Shown piece after piece: positions 45,204 through 54,398 of a DNA stretch of 64,000 bases. A program made the translations under genes and the position numbers. This DNA is from Streptococcus infantis SK970 (lineage in GTDB: Bacteria > Bacillota > Bacilli > Lactobacillales > Streptococcaceae), in NCBI GenBank assembly GCA_000223255.2, contig AFUT01000001.1, positions 459,165 to 523,164 of the forward strand. Reading direction: 5' to 3'. The stretch's first letter is position 1. Each line of letters opens with the position of its first letter. Below the pieces are notes generated by a model. It was not told the origin of the DNA. It searched no databases and saw only the letters and a list, made by a program, of their open reading frames with translations.

Positions 45204-45361
45204 TAAAGTCTCAGTTTGTCGAGGTAATCCCTTTTAACGATAACCTTATTTAATCATTAAAAGGTATGTGAAAATGTTTTCTTATACAAACAAGAATACC
45301 TGACATAATTAGTGTTCATTCGTTTCACATTTGGTGTGTAAGTTTATTAGAGTAACGTTGC

Positions 45362-45500
45362 TAAACCTCAAAAGGTTCCCTAAATCTTTTGAGTCCGCTC
45401 ATGCGATAGGACTCGTAGAATGAGGAGAGACACCGACGAGATGATACGGTAAGTCCGAACCGCTGAGTGTGTGGCTCTACTCTTCCGAACTGAGACAGTC
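45362..45500 (+). ncRNA. Structured intergenic repeat R1 (divergent copy)
   Basis: It shares with R2 and R3 the strings CATGCGATAG, GATACGG and CGAACCGCTGAGTGTGT (to 45472). Outer helix GGACT (45409-45413) / AGTCC (45452-45456) replaces GCTGT/ACAGC of the other copies by three compensatory changes. A 5' hairpin, CTCAAAAG (45367-45374) / CTTTTGAG (45386-45393), takes the place of the different 5' hairpin in R2/R3. No strong -10 is seen upstream. Confidence 0.6.
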
Positions 45501-45597
45501 AAAAAGTAGAAGGGGATGGTATTGGTATCAATCAATGAGTAACAAAGTAACAGCATGATTCGAAACATTTGCTTGGAATTTGCGGAGGAACATCAAT

Positions 45598-46026
45598 ATG
45601 GATGGAATAACAAATGATTCTATAAAAACGGCTAAACTAATGAAACAATTATGGCCCCAATTGACCGATAAAGAAGCTATTGATGAATTAAAAAAATATA
45701 CGAATGGCAAGAATACTGCAATCTTTACTGAAGTTGAAGGTGACACAATTGTAGGTCTAGCACTATGTTCACTCAGATTTGATTATGTTGAAGGTTGTAA
45801 ATATAGTCCTGTTGGATTCTTAGAAGGGATTATTGTCGACGAGAAATATCGTTTAAAGGATATTGCTAAAAACCTCTGTACAAAATGTGAGGAATGGGCG
45901 AAAAATAAAGGATGTAAGGAATTTGCAAGTGACTGTACTTTAACGAATACGGATTCTATAAGATTTCATCTCAATATTGGATTTCAGGAGGCAAATAGAA
46001 TTATTCATTTTAAGAAGAAATTATAA
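45598..46026 (+). CDS. AAC(6')-like GNAT acetyltransferase
   Basis: This 142-residue GNAT resembles aminoglycoside 6'-N-acetyltransferases: start MDGITNDSIKTAKLMKQLWP, core GFLEGIIVDEKYRLKDIAKN, then CKEFASDCTLTNTDSIRFHL and IGFQEANRIIHFKKKL. In the acetyl-CoA loop R-x-x-G-x-A the glycine is Asp (RLKDIA), which might weaken activity. ATG 45598 follows GGAGGAA; the upstream TTG is rejected. It lies directly after R1 and before an APH-like kinase gene, so two aminoglycoside-modifying-like enzymes are adjacent. Actual resistance is not shown by sequence. Confidence 0.82.
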   Translation: MDGITNDSIKTAKLMKQLWPQLTDKEAIDELKKYTNGKNTAIFTEVEGDTIVGLALCSLRFDYVEGCKYSPVGFLEGIIVDEKYRLKDIAKNLCTKCEEWAKNKGCKEFASDCTLTNTDSIRFHLNIGFQEANRIIHFKKKL

Positions 46027-46146
46027 TTTCAGAACGTGGTCAACATTTATGTATCTTTAGGAAGTGTGAAAGAATGGACGGACCACGAATTACTTTTCAT
46101 TATTTAAGAATATAGTAATGTTGTAAAGTTAATCGAGGAGTTATTG

Positions 46147-47024
46147 ATGGATTTTAGTAGTAAGATAGCCATAAATAAAGGCTGGTCAGATGATAAAAAT
46201 ATTGTGTGACAGATCAAAATCAGAAAAAATATTTCTTGCGTGTTTCTGATAAGGATAAGTTAGATTCTAAAAAATTTGAATTTGAGATGATGGAGAAAGT
46301 GGCTTCTCTTGGAGTTCCGATGTGTAAACCAATTAGCATAGAACTCTGCGATGACAAAGTATATTCTTTACACGAATGGATAGACGGGAAAGATGCAAGA
46401 GAAACCATTTTAACTACTTCGAGAGAACAACAATACACGTACGGTGTAGAAGCAGGAAGAATCCTTTATAAAATTCATTCACTCCCTGTAACAGAAGTCC
46501 GTGAAGATTGGGAGGTCTTTTTTAATCGAAAAATTGATGACAAAATCGCAAAATACAAAGAATGTACCGTCCAATATGAAAATGGTCAGATCTTTATTGA
46601 TTTTTTAAATGCAAATCGAGAATGGTTAAAAGATAGACCTCAGGTTTTTCAACACGGAGATTATCATATCGGGAATTTCATGATTGGAAAAGATGGCAAA
46701 ATTTATGTCATTGACTTTGATCGATTTGATCTTGGGGATCCTTGGGAGGAGTTCAATCGTATTGTGTGGTCCGCTCAAGTCTCTCCCTCTTTTGCATCTG
46801 GTATGATTAATGGATATTTTGATAGTAAGGTTCCAGATTTATTTTGGAAACTTCTTGCTATCTATATTATAAATAACATAGTTGGTGCTCTTCCATGGTC
46901 TGTTCCTTACGGAGTTGAAGAAATGGCAGTAATGCAAAATCAAGCTAAGGAAATTTTAGAATGGTATGATGATTTGAAGCAAATTATTCCTAGTTGGTAT
47001 TTGATTGAGAAAAAGGCTGAATAA
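46147..47024 (+). pseudogene. APH-family phosphotransferase, frameshifted near the start
   Basis: The aminoglycoside/homoserine kinase-like protein has 292 residues after repair. ATG 46147 begins MDFSSKIAINKGWSDD; the A5 run 46195-46199 lacks one A, and repair gives KKYCVTDQNQKKYFLRVSDK. The catalytic loop is FQHGDYHIGNFMIG (HGDxxxxN) and the metal motif VIDFDR. It starts 121 bp after the AAC(6')-like gene with a GAGGAG ribosome site. The substrate is unknown; family members act on aminoglycosides, macrolides, choline or other small molecules. Confidence 0.85.
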
Positions 47025-47153
47025 TAAAAGAGATTAAATATCAATTTGAAAAATGTCAAGATTATTTGCTAAGATTATAACGAATTCAATTCTTTATTGA
47101 TACCTGTCGAGAAATATCTTGAAAATTGGAATGTTGTTTCGGGGTCAAGTTAC

Positions 47154-47771
47154 ATGAAAGAATATATTTTAAATTTAGAAAAAGAATTTTCTTTGATAAA
47201 AAATGGATTCAAAGAGGAAGAGAATAGAGCTCTTGCTGACTATCTATCAAACGATAATGCGTATACTAAAGAATTAGCATTTTTAGCCTTCAAATCCAAT
47301 GTATATCAAGTTAGAATGTATAGTGTATTTCTCTTCGGCCATTTGTCATCGTATGAAGAAATTTTGATATTCATGAGGGATGAGGTTTCAAAGGATGACA
47401 ATTGGAGAGTTCAAGAAGTATTAGCAAAAGCATTTGATGAATTTTGTAAGCAAACAGGTTATGAAAAATCTCTTCCAGTTATTGACGAATGGTTACAAAA
47501 TAGTAATCCAAATGTTAGAAGAGCTGTTACAGAAGGTTTGAGAATATGGACGAGTAGACCATATTTCAAGGATAATCCAGATGAAGCTATTAAACGAATC
47601 GCAACATTAAAAGAAGATTCTAGTGAATATGTTAGAAAATCAGTCGGCAATTCTTTGAGGGATATTAGCAAAAAATTTCCAGAGTTAATTAAAGAAGAAC
47701 TTGATGGTTGGGATATTAATAGTAAAGAGATTCAACAAGTTTACAAGCTAGCAAGTAAATTTATTAAATGA
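47154..47771 (+). CDS. HEAT-repeat (DNA alkylation repair-like) protein, copy 1
   Basis: This 205-residue alpha-solenoid has MKEYILNLEKEFSLIKNGFK, FKSNVYQVRMYSVFLFGHLS, DNWRVQEVLAKAFDEFC and PNVRRAVTEGLRIWTSRPYF. The repeats resemble the AlkD/DNA-alkylation-repair superfamily. The start is set at ATG 47154 by comparison with copy 2, which begins identically; the upstream TTG reading has no ribosome site. Copy 2 lies at 50048-50665, with a 131-bp perfectly identical tract. It is followed at 35 bp by repeat R2. The specific role is unknown. Confidence 0.82.
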   Translation: MKEYILNLEKEFSLIKNGFKEEENRALADYLSNDNAYTKELAFLAFKSNVYQVRMYSVFLFGHLSSYEEILIFMRDEVSKDDNWRVQEVLAKAFDEFCKQTGYEKSLPVIDEWLQNSNPNVRRAVTEGLRIWTSRPYFKDNPDEAIKRIATLKEDSSEYVRKSVGNSLRDISKKFPELIKEELDGWDINSKEIQQVYKLASKFIK

Positions 47772-47805
47772 TAATTCTAAACTATAAAGTTAAAAATGGT
47801 AACTA

Positions 47806-48095
47806 TAAAATATTTTCATTCTATAGTATAATTTTAAACAACAACTTTATCCCTTTCGTTCTATAATATAGGAGTATACTAGCACCACATGTTGAGGCAG
47901 TATCACTACTTGTACGAGCTGAGGCATCAGCGAAGTAGAAGGAGATGATCTGCGCATGCGATAGCTGTCGTAGAGTAAGGAGTTTACGACGAAACGATAC
48001 GGTTACAGCGAACCGCCGAGTGTGTAGCTTTGCTGGTAAAAGCCTAGAAACCTTGTAACGAAAGGGATTATGAAAATCTTTGAAGTTAAGACTTT
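47806..48095 (+). ncRNA. Structured intergenic repeat R2, with own -10 and terminator
   Basis: It matches R3 over about 260 bp, from an AAAATATTTTCATTC leader to the 3' end. TATAAT (47862-47867) is conserved, with no clear -35. 5' hairpin: CTACTT (47906-47911) / AAGTAG (47933-47938) with inner GCTGA/TCAGC. Central CGCATGCG is self-complementary; R3 has CCCATGGG. Outer helix GCTGT (47964-47968) / ACAGC (48005-48009) encloses GAGTAAGGAG and GATACGG. A weak hairpin with T tail ends near 48095. No open frame is conserved between copies, which favours an RNA. Confidence 0.72.
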
Positions 48096-48190
48096 TTCTT
48101 GTGTGTCTGAAAAGTCTGTGACTTGTATTCCTTAGTCACCTTATTTACAATTACCTAAATTCTATAGTTAATAAAAATTGAGAGGTTTGT

Positions 48191-49371
48191 ATGTGGACTG
48201 AACGCAAACAGTATTTAACCCAATTTATCGAAATTTCGGACTATTTGAAAAAGCACGGTTTCTTTCACGATTTTTTAATTGGGTCATTCTCTTATGATAG
48301 TCAGCAAAAATCCATTTTGTTAACCATTGAGGAAGATTTTACTTCAACTGATAATTCCAATTCGCCTTCCCTTATTTGGGATTTAAAGTGTAAGGGAGTG
48401 CATGATTTCTTAATGGAAGATATGGATGGCCTTTCCAAGTGGTGGATTTCTGAAATACTGATGGATGACGATGATATTCAGTTTCAACTCGTCAACGGAT
48501 ATTTTTCATTTAAAATGGAATCTGCATCTTTAGGTATTCCTCAGGAAATAAATCAAAATTCTGTCCCTAAAGTTTCTTCTTTACAAATTGACTACCTTAT
48601 TCAAGAGTTTAAAGCGGGTATGAATGTTGATGAAACTTCATTTTCTTTTGAGAAGGATAATCAGGATTTTATACGCTATATTGGTTATTCAGAAAATGAG
48701 CCTTTGCCATATTGGGCGGGTCTATGTGACTTACCTGATGGTAGAAGATTTCGAACAGCTGATGAACTTTTTGAAGCAAGGATTTATGATGGTAAATCGC
48801 TAAAAGAGAGGTGGGATGAAGTTACTATTTATAGTATCAATTCTTTGCCACTTGATGATTGGTTGAGTTGTTTGCCACATTCCGTTGAGACAACTGTTTA
48901 TGAACCAGAGGATGATTATGCTCTGTATGTTAATGGTGTTGAACTTGAGGGGTTTATTGATGAAGATTCTATATGTGAGACATGTGGTGCTAATCAATGC
49001 TATTTGGACGATTATGATGAGTATTTTTGCCCCTATTGTAATTTATGGATGTATAAAGATTTTTGGGATAGAGATGAAACACACTATTTTAAAAAAAGAC
49101 CCCTAGAACCAGAGTTGTTATGGAAACCAAGTAAAGAATTGAATTTTTGTAATGTTCGATTCTTTCCAAATGACAAAGAATATGTGTATTATTGTCCTGA
49201 TGAGTCAATAGAGAAATTTGATTGGATAGAAGTTCCTGTTGGGAACAAATCTCATTTAAAAGAAGCACAAGTTACTGAAGTTTTCAAGAGACAAGCCAAT
49301 AAACCGCCATTTCCTCTTGAAAAAATAAAAAAGTAGAACGAAAACTATCTACTATAAACGAAAAATTTTAG
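48191..49371 (+). pseudogene. Hypothetical protein with zinc-ribbon-like insert, frameshifted near the end
   Basis: The protein has 393 residues after repair. It has an acidic N-terminal half (FHDFLIGSFSYDSQQKSILL), a CETCGANQCYLDDYDEYFCP-YC cluster near residue 260 and a C-terminal module FDWIEVPVGNKSHLKEAQVT then PPFPLEKIKK. That module is common at the end of bacterial immunity-like proteins and normally continues VERK. The A6 run 49327-49332 lacks one A; repair adds VERKLSTINEKF and stops at 49371. I do not recognise the N-terminal part. GAGAGGTTTGT precedes ATG 48191. Confidence 0.7.
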
Positions 49372-49892
49372 AAACTCAAAATAGTCTATTAAGTGAAGGA
49401 ATTATCTGCGATTTATCAGAAGCTAAAAATATAGTAAACTCTAAGCAAGCTTATGATATCCTAAAAACGCCAATCGGAAACTTTTGGTTAGAGCTTAATG
49501 GTTCCCCCATAAAAATTTCCATTGGTGCATATTATCCAAATTATGATGATGAATACTATGTGGAGGCTTCTTATTACATAAAACCTCTCAATCCAGATTT
49601 TGAAAAGTTTAGATCATTGACAATCTGTTCAGATATTGATTTAAGAAGTTCTAGATTAATAGATAATTTAGGAGGTGAGCATAAAGAGGGTTATAATTGG
49701 CAAGTCGATAATATTGATTTAGGTATTGTGGCTCATCCATATTCTTATCTAGAAGAGGAAGTCTCTGAAACACCCGTTGGAGTTCCATATTATGCGGAAT
49801 GGATTGAAAAATATAAGGAACTCTATGGATTTACAGTTGCTTGGAAATATTTTGTATCTGATGAGGATTTGTCAGTTTGGTTTAATACATAA
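49341..49892 (+). pseudogene. Hypothetical protein without a recognisable start
   Basis: An open frame runs from about 49341 to 49892 (YKRKILETQNSLLSEG, then ICDLSEAKNIVNSKQAYDIL, LGGEHKEGYNWQVDNIDLGI, VAWKYFVSDEDLSVWFNT), about 180 residues of good coding character. There is no ATG in the first 70 codons; GTG 49560 would lose conserved-looking sequence. The 5' part overlaps the end of the preceding repaired gene. The start codon may have been lost by another sequence error or deletion. The family is unknown. Confidence 0.55.
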
Positions 49893-50047
49893 CATTTTTA
49901 TGTGTGTAAGTATCTAATAAATCAAAATATCGAACTTTTTCTTATTTCTAATTTTATTAAGTTACGTCAAGTGTTTAGAATTACTGCTAAAAGCGTTAAA
50001 AACTTGTATAGAATAATACTTAAAATTCTAAGAGGAACCGAAGTTAC

Positions 50048-50665
50048 ATGAAAGAATATATTTTAAGTTTAGAAAAAGAATTTTCTTTAATAGAAAATGG
50101 ATTTAAAGAGGAAGAGAAAAGAGCTCTTGCTGACTATCAATCAAACGACAATACGTATACCAAAGAATTAGCATTTCGAGCCTTTAAATCCAATGTATAT
50201 CAAGTTAGAATGTACAGTGTATTTCTTTTTGGATACTTATCAGAACAAGATGATATTTTAGCTTTTATGCGAGATGAAGTCTCAAAAGATGATAATTGGA
50301 GAGTTCAGGAAGTATTGGCGAAGGCTTTTGATGAATTTTGTAAGCAAACAGGTTATGAAAAATCACTTCCGGTTATTGACGAATGGTTACAAAACACTAA
50401 TCCAAACGTTAGAAGAGCTGTTACAGAAGGTTTGAGAATATGGACGAGTAGACCATATTTCAAGGATAATCCAGATGAAGCTATTAAACGAATCGCAACA
50501 TTAAAAGAAGATTCTAGTGAATATGTTAGAAAATCAGTTGGCAATTCTTTGAGGGATATTAGCAAAAAATTTCCAGAGTTGATTAAAATTGAGCTTGATA
50601 GCTGGAAATTAGAAAGTAAAGAGATAAAACAAGTTTACAAGTTGGCAAGTAAATTGATTGTATGA
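50048..50665 (+). CDS. HEAT-repeat protein, copy 2
   Basis: This 205-residue paralogue of 47154-47771 starts MKEYILSLEKEFSLIENGFK after AGGAACCG. It differs from copy 1 mainly in the first and last thirds (LFGYLSEQDDILAFMRDEVS; LIKIELDSWKLESKEIKQVY). Bases 50408-50538 are identical to 47514-47644, pointing to gene conversion or very strong constraint. It is followed by the VOC gene at 26 bp, not by the RNA repeat. The role is unknown. Confidence 0.82.
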   Translation: MKEYILSLEKEFSLIENGFKEEEKRALADYQSNDNTYTKELAFRAFKSNVYQVRMYSVFLFGYLSEQDDILAFMRDEVSKDDNWRVQEVLAKAFDEFCKQTGYEKSLPVIDEWLQNTNPNVRRAVTEGLRIWTSRPYFKDNPDEAIKRIATLKEDSSEYVRKSVGNSLRDISKKFPELIKIELDSWKLESKEIKQVYKLASKLIV

Positions 50666-50691
50666 CAAATAAGAATTCATAGGAGGTAACG

Positions 50692-51120
50692 ATGAACAAG
50701 ATTACTTGTATTTGTTTAGGTGTGAAAGATATGGAAAGGTCAATAAAGTTTTATAGAGATGGTTTAGGATATAAGACTGATTGCAGAGAAAATAATCCGT
50801 CAGTATGCTTTTTTGATACTCCGGGAACAAAGTTTGAACTATTTCCTTTGGAACAATTAGCAAAAGATATTGATGAAAATAATCCACCAAAAGGGAATGG
50901 ATTTTCAGGAATTACATTAGCCTACAATGTTGAACATAAAGAAGATGTAGAGACTGTAATTGCATTAGTAAGAAAAGCAGGTGGAAAAATTGTAAAAGAG
51001 CCACAGGAAGTTTTTTGGGGTGGATATCACGCATATTTTTCGGATTTAGATGGATACTATTGGGAAGTTTCATGGGGACCGAATTTTCAATTTGATGAAA
51101 ATGGATTGCTGAAATTTTGA
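50692..51120 (+). CDS. VOC (glyoxalase/bleomycin resistance-like) family protein
   Basis: This 142-residue VOC fold protein has MERSIKFYRDGLGYKTDCRE, CFFDTPGTKFELFPLEQLAK, then KPQEVF-type KEPQEVFWGGYHAYFSDLDG and YYWEVSWGP. Two beta-alpha-beta modules with late Glu (WEV) could bind a metal. AGGAGGTAACG precedes ATG 50692. Substrate unknown; relatives include lyases, dioxygenases and drug-binding proteins. Confidence 0.87.
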   Translation: MNKITCICLGVKDMERSIKFYRDGLGYKTDCRENNPSVCFFDTPGTKFELFPLEQLAKDIDENNPPKGNGFSGITLAYNVEHKEDVETVIALVRKAGGKIVKEPQEVFWGGYHAYFSDLDGYYWEVSWGPNFQFDENGLLKF

Positions 51121-51184
51121 GGATAAATAGGGAAAGAGTTTGCCATAAAGTAAGGAATATTTGATTTTGAAGGAGGTAATTATA

Positions 51185-51499
51185 GTGAATGAATTTAATG
51201 AATTTGTTCGTGAGATTTTTTCTGCAGCAGGTGATATTGTCATAAGATCGATGATGGGCGGCTACCTTATATATTTTAACGGTAAGCTGATAGGTGACAT
51301 TTGCGATAATGAACTATTTTTAAAGAGAACGCCGACATCGGACAAACTTCTTGCAGACTCAGAATTGCGTTATCCGTATGAGGGTTCAAAGACATTGATG
51401 TATGCATTCGACAGATTTGAGGATATGGATTTGATTACTGAGCTACTGAAAGGTATGTATGCGGAACTGCCAGAAAAGAAACCCAAGAAAGCTAAATGA
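51185..51499 (+). CDS. TfoX/Sxy N-terminal domain-like protein, copy 2
   Basis: This protein of about 104 residues has VIRSMMGGYLIYFNGKLIGD, LRYPYEGSKTLMYAFDRFED and a C-terminal MYAELPEKKPKKAK, parallel to the gene at 44883. Start GTG 51185 is chosen because AAGGAGG lies 9 nt upstream; the TTG at 51161 would place the ribosome site inside the gene. Like copy 1 it is followed, here after about 95 bp, by a full copy of the structured repeat (R3). Confidence 0.84.
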   Translation: MNEFNEFVREIFSAAGDIVIRSMMGGYLIYFNGKLIGDICDNELFLKRTPTSDKLLADSELRYPYEGSKTLMYAFDRFEDMDLITELLKGMYAELPEKKPKKAK

Positions 51500-51593
51500 G
51501 ACAAACAAGCTTCAGTTTGGTGAATTTAGCAAGGTACAAGTTTTTATGAGATGAAGCCTATAAAATTTGTACGGATACTGTAGGGTAAGAAAG

Positions 51594-51890
51594 AAAAAAT
51601 ATTTTCATTCTAAAGTTTAAGTTTAAACATTAACTCTATCCCTTTCGTTCTATAATATAGAAGTTTACTAGCACCACATGTTGAGGCGGTATCACTGCTT
51701 GTACGAGCTGAGGCATCAGCGAAGTAGAAGCAGATGTTCTGCCCATGGGATAGCTGTCGTAGAGTAAGGAGTTTACGACGAAACGATACGGCAACAGCGA
51801 ACCGCTGAGTGTGTAGCTTTGCTGGTAAAAGCCTAGAAAGCTTGGTATGAATCAATAATGAAAAGCCTTGATTGTAAGGCTTTTTTTGTG
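51594..51890 (+). ncRNA. Structured intergenic repeat R3, with -10 and strong terminator
   Basis: It is nearly the same as R2. TATAAT is at 51651-51656. Outer helix GCTGT (51753-51757) / ACAGC (51794-51798); 5' hairpin CTGCTT/AAGTAG (G-U where R2 has A-U). CCCATGGG replaces CGCATGCG. The 3' end has AAGCCTT-GATTGT-AAGGCTT (about 51863-51882) followed by seven T, a clear terminator. Expected RNA length is about 220 nt. Confidence 0.75.
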
Positions 51891-51983
51891 TTTTTGTGAT
51901 AGAATATAAGTAGTTATAATCGAGAGCAACTAAGAAGCAGTAACAAATATTACATATAAAATAATCAAAATAAGGAAGATAAA

Positions 51984-52734
51984 ATGACAGAAATTGACAA
52001 AAAGAATTTAAAAAATTATCTTTATTGTACATTTGGAATTACTTATATAGCTTGGGGGATTCTTGCCATCTTTACGCAATCTCATATTTTTGGATTAGAA
52101 ACAATTATAGGAAGAACATTACATATAGTAGGTGCACTTGGTCCAGCTATTGCAAGTAGCTTTTATTTGAAAAGGAATAATATAAAATTTAAACATTTTC
52201 TATTTAGTAAGAAAGAAAATAGTAGTATTTATTTCATTATTCATTTGTTAGCAATTTTGATACTATTTTCTGTATCTTCCTTAGAATTAAATGGAGTATC
52301 AATTTATCTGATGCCATTATTCTTTATACAACTAATTTTTTTGGTGGTGGACATGAAGAATTAGGATGGAGAGGAATATTACAACCATTACTTGATAAAA
52401 AATATACATATTGGCAATCTAATTTGATTGTAGGATCAATTTGGGGAATATGGCATCTACCTTTATGGTTTATAGTTGGAGAAAGTCATCAAGGATTTCC
52501 TTTTATTTTATTTTTATATATACATTATTTTTAAGTTTTGTTTTAGGACTTCTTTACCGTCAAACCCAATCTGTCGGTTACTGCATATTATTTCACGCGT
52601 TCGCAAATTTGTTAAATTTCTATTTTGTGTTGAAGATTAATCTTACTTTTATTATCATTTTTATAGCTTACTTAATTTATACAATATTGGCGAGTAATAG
52701 AATTAGTAAGGAAAAGAGTTTGTATCCAAAATAA
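51984..52734 (+). pseudogene. CPBP-family intramembrane metalloprotease, two frameshifts
   Basis: The protein has 250 residues after repair, with about six to eight hydrophobic helices. The catalytic motif 1 GGGHEELGWRG (EExxxR type) and motif 2 IWGIWHLPLW are both present, and ILFHAFANLLN gives motif 3. The T7 run at 52336-52342 and the T5 run at 52511-52515 each need one more T to join the frames. The family includes bacteriocin self-immunity proteins and CAAX-like proteases. It follows R3 by 94 bp. A decayed copy of its last 58 bp lies at 53360. Confidence 0.85.
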
Positions 52735-52822
52735 CTGGATATACTCTAGAAAATGAAGATGATTTTGTTCAAGGGAATAAAGTAGAAATAACGAACATTT
52801 AGATGAAAGGTTTAGAGTAAAC

Positions 52823-53314
52823 ATGAGTCTCTTATTTGAAGAATTTAAAACCATTTGTTTCCGTTTAAATCGAGTCGGAATTACACCGACACTGATGGGG
52901 TCTTTGGGATTGGAGTTTAGAACGAAAGAAAATTGGGGGCCGTCTGACATTGACATTCATGTACCTGGTGACCCTAGAGGTTGGGAAGCACCTGACCATC
53001 TCAGAATTTATGACTGGGACAAGATAATGAAAGTGATGAAAGACTTAGGCTACGTCTTAATAGATATTCATGAGCATGAATTCCAAAAGGATAGAGAGAA
53101 TGTTGAATTTGGAAGTATCGATTCCTTACTTGATTTTGCAGGAGTTTCGGAATCGGATATAGAGCTTATTCACATTGAAGGCATCACTTTTCGTCTTCCA
53201 AGTCTGGAGCAGTATCTAAGTATTTACAAAGCTTCTTCTCAAGACTCCTATCGAAATGAACAAAATAACAATAAGGATTTTAAAAAGATCGAGTGGCTGG
53301 AAAGACATTTGTAA
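52823..53314 (+). CDS. Nucleotidyltransferase-like protein
   Basis: This 163-residue protein has TPTLMGSLGLEFRTKENWGP followed by SDIDIHVPGD, a polymerase-beta-like GS...DxD pattern, and later FRLPSLEQYLSIYKASSQDS. Such proteins are annotated as nucleotidyltransferase-fold or, wrongly, phosphoribosylanthranilate isomerase. The D-I-D pair could coordinate metal. Substrate unknown. It is flanked by the CPBP gene and by a duplicate of that gene's 3' end, suggesting it entered by recombination. Confidence 0.72.
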   Translation: MSLLFEEFKTICFRLNRVGITPTLMGSLGLEFRTKENWGPSDIDIHVPGDPRGWEAPDHLRIYDWDKIMKVMKDLGYVLIDIHEHEFQKDRENVEFGSIDSLLDFAGVSESDIELIHIEGITFRLPSLEQYLSIYKASSQDSYRNEQNNNKDFKKIEWLERHL

Positions 53315-53359
53315 ATTATCATATGAAAAGTAGTAAGTTGTAAGACTAGCCACTATGTT

Positions 53360-53417
53360 ATTTTTATTGCTTATTTAATTTATTCAATATTGGCGAGTAA
53401 TAGAATTAGTAAGGAAA
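53360..53417 (+). repeat. Duplicate of the CPBP gene 3' end
   Basis: 58 bp match 52657-52714, with the last 33 bp identical. Only this terminal piece of the CPBP gene is present, so it is a remnant, forming direct repeats around the nucleotidyltransferase gene. Confidence 0.75.
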
Positions 53418-53580
53418 CAACATTTTAAAATTTAGATTAGGTATCCATTATTGAAAGTAACGTGTGGTCATTCTAGATAATCAATGTTAGAGACTTTTTA
53501 TTTGATTAGTCATCACTACTTGTTCAAACTGATTGAACAAGTATATATCTAGTGAAAGTCCTTTAGTAAGGAGTTTAAAT

Positions 53581-54387
53581 ATGAAATTCCATGAATTTGG
53601 TGATAAGAATTTGCCTTCTATCTTGCTGATACATGGCGGTGGCAGTTCTTGGTGGAATTATCTTTGTCAAGCACGGATCTTGTCAGAAGAATACCGTGTC
53701 ATTCTACCCACCTTGAATGGCCACGGCGAAGAATATCAACTTGATTATATTTCTACTGAAGATTCTGCTTTGGAGATTCTAGACTATATCAAAGCAAACT
53801 GTGGTGGGAAATTGTTTGCGATTGGTGGCGTTTCACTTGGTGGTCAAATTGCTATGGAGCTTTTGTCCTTAGATAGCAATATAGCTGAGAAGGCCATCAT
53901 AGACGGAAGCCTCTGTATTCCTCAACCAAGATTAGCTAATATCAGCATTTTTCTTGTACGTCTATTTGGCAAACTGATGTTTAGTAAATTCTCTTGTAAA
54001 CTTCAGTTAAGCATGATGAACAAACTCTATCCTAAACTGGCTTATCCAGAGGAAATAAAAGCTTATTTTTTGGAGGATTTGCCAAGAACGCCTATAAAAA
54101 CATTAGTGACTATTTACAAAACCTATATGGGGCATTACAAGCTAAAGGATACGATTTCTGCAAGCAGGGCGCAGGTTCTGTATATTTATGGTGAAAAAGA
54201 ATTGAACTGTGTGAAAGCATCAGCGAAATTATTTCAACAACTGCATCCAAATACGATTTTGTATGAAGCTAAGGGCTATAACCACGGCTATTTATCAGCT
54301 TACCTGCCTCAAGAGTGGATTAATTTGGTAGTGCCATTTTTAAAGAGCGATTCATTGGAAATGTGTAATGAATCTGATATATCATAA
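53581..54387 (+). CDS. Alpha/beta hydrolase
   Basis: This 268-residue alpha/beta-fold hydrolase has the oxyanion region LIHGGGSSWWNY, nucleophile elbow GGVSLGGQ (GxSxG), acidic region LYIYGEKELNCV and catalytic His in YNHGYLS. ATG 53581 follows AAGGAG; the upstream in-frame ATG at 53533 is less likely. The gene ends 11 bp before the ADP-ribosylglycohydrolase gene, so they probably share an mRNA. Substrate unknown (esterase, lipase or lactonase-like). Confidence 0.88.
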   Translation: MKFHEFGDKNLPSILLIHGGGSSWWNYLCQARILSEEYRVILPTLNGHGEEYQLDYISTEDSALEILDYIKANCGGKLFAIGGVSLGGQIAMELLSLDSNIAEKAIIDGSLCIPQPRLANISIFLVRLFGKLMFSKFSCKLQLSMMNKLYPKLAYPEEIKAYFLEDLPRTPIKTLVTIYKTYMGHYKLKDTISASRAQVLYIYGEKELNCVKASAKLFQQLHPNTILYEAKGYNHGYLSAYLPQEWINLVVPFLKSDSLEMCNESDIS

Positions 54388-54398
54388 GGAGGAATCTG

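Noticed and set aside
45362..51890. Repeats R1-R3 as BOX or RUP elements or CRISPR
   Set aside because: They do not match the pneumococcal BOX start or RUP ends as I know them, are far too long and widely spaced for CRISPR, and show RNA-like compensatory pairing.
45362..51890. Repeats as group I or group II introns
   Set aside because: No group II domain V-like sequence, no reverse transcriptase and no group I core elements were seen. They lie between genes rather than inside them.
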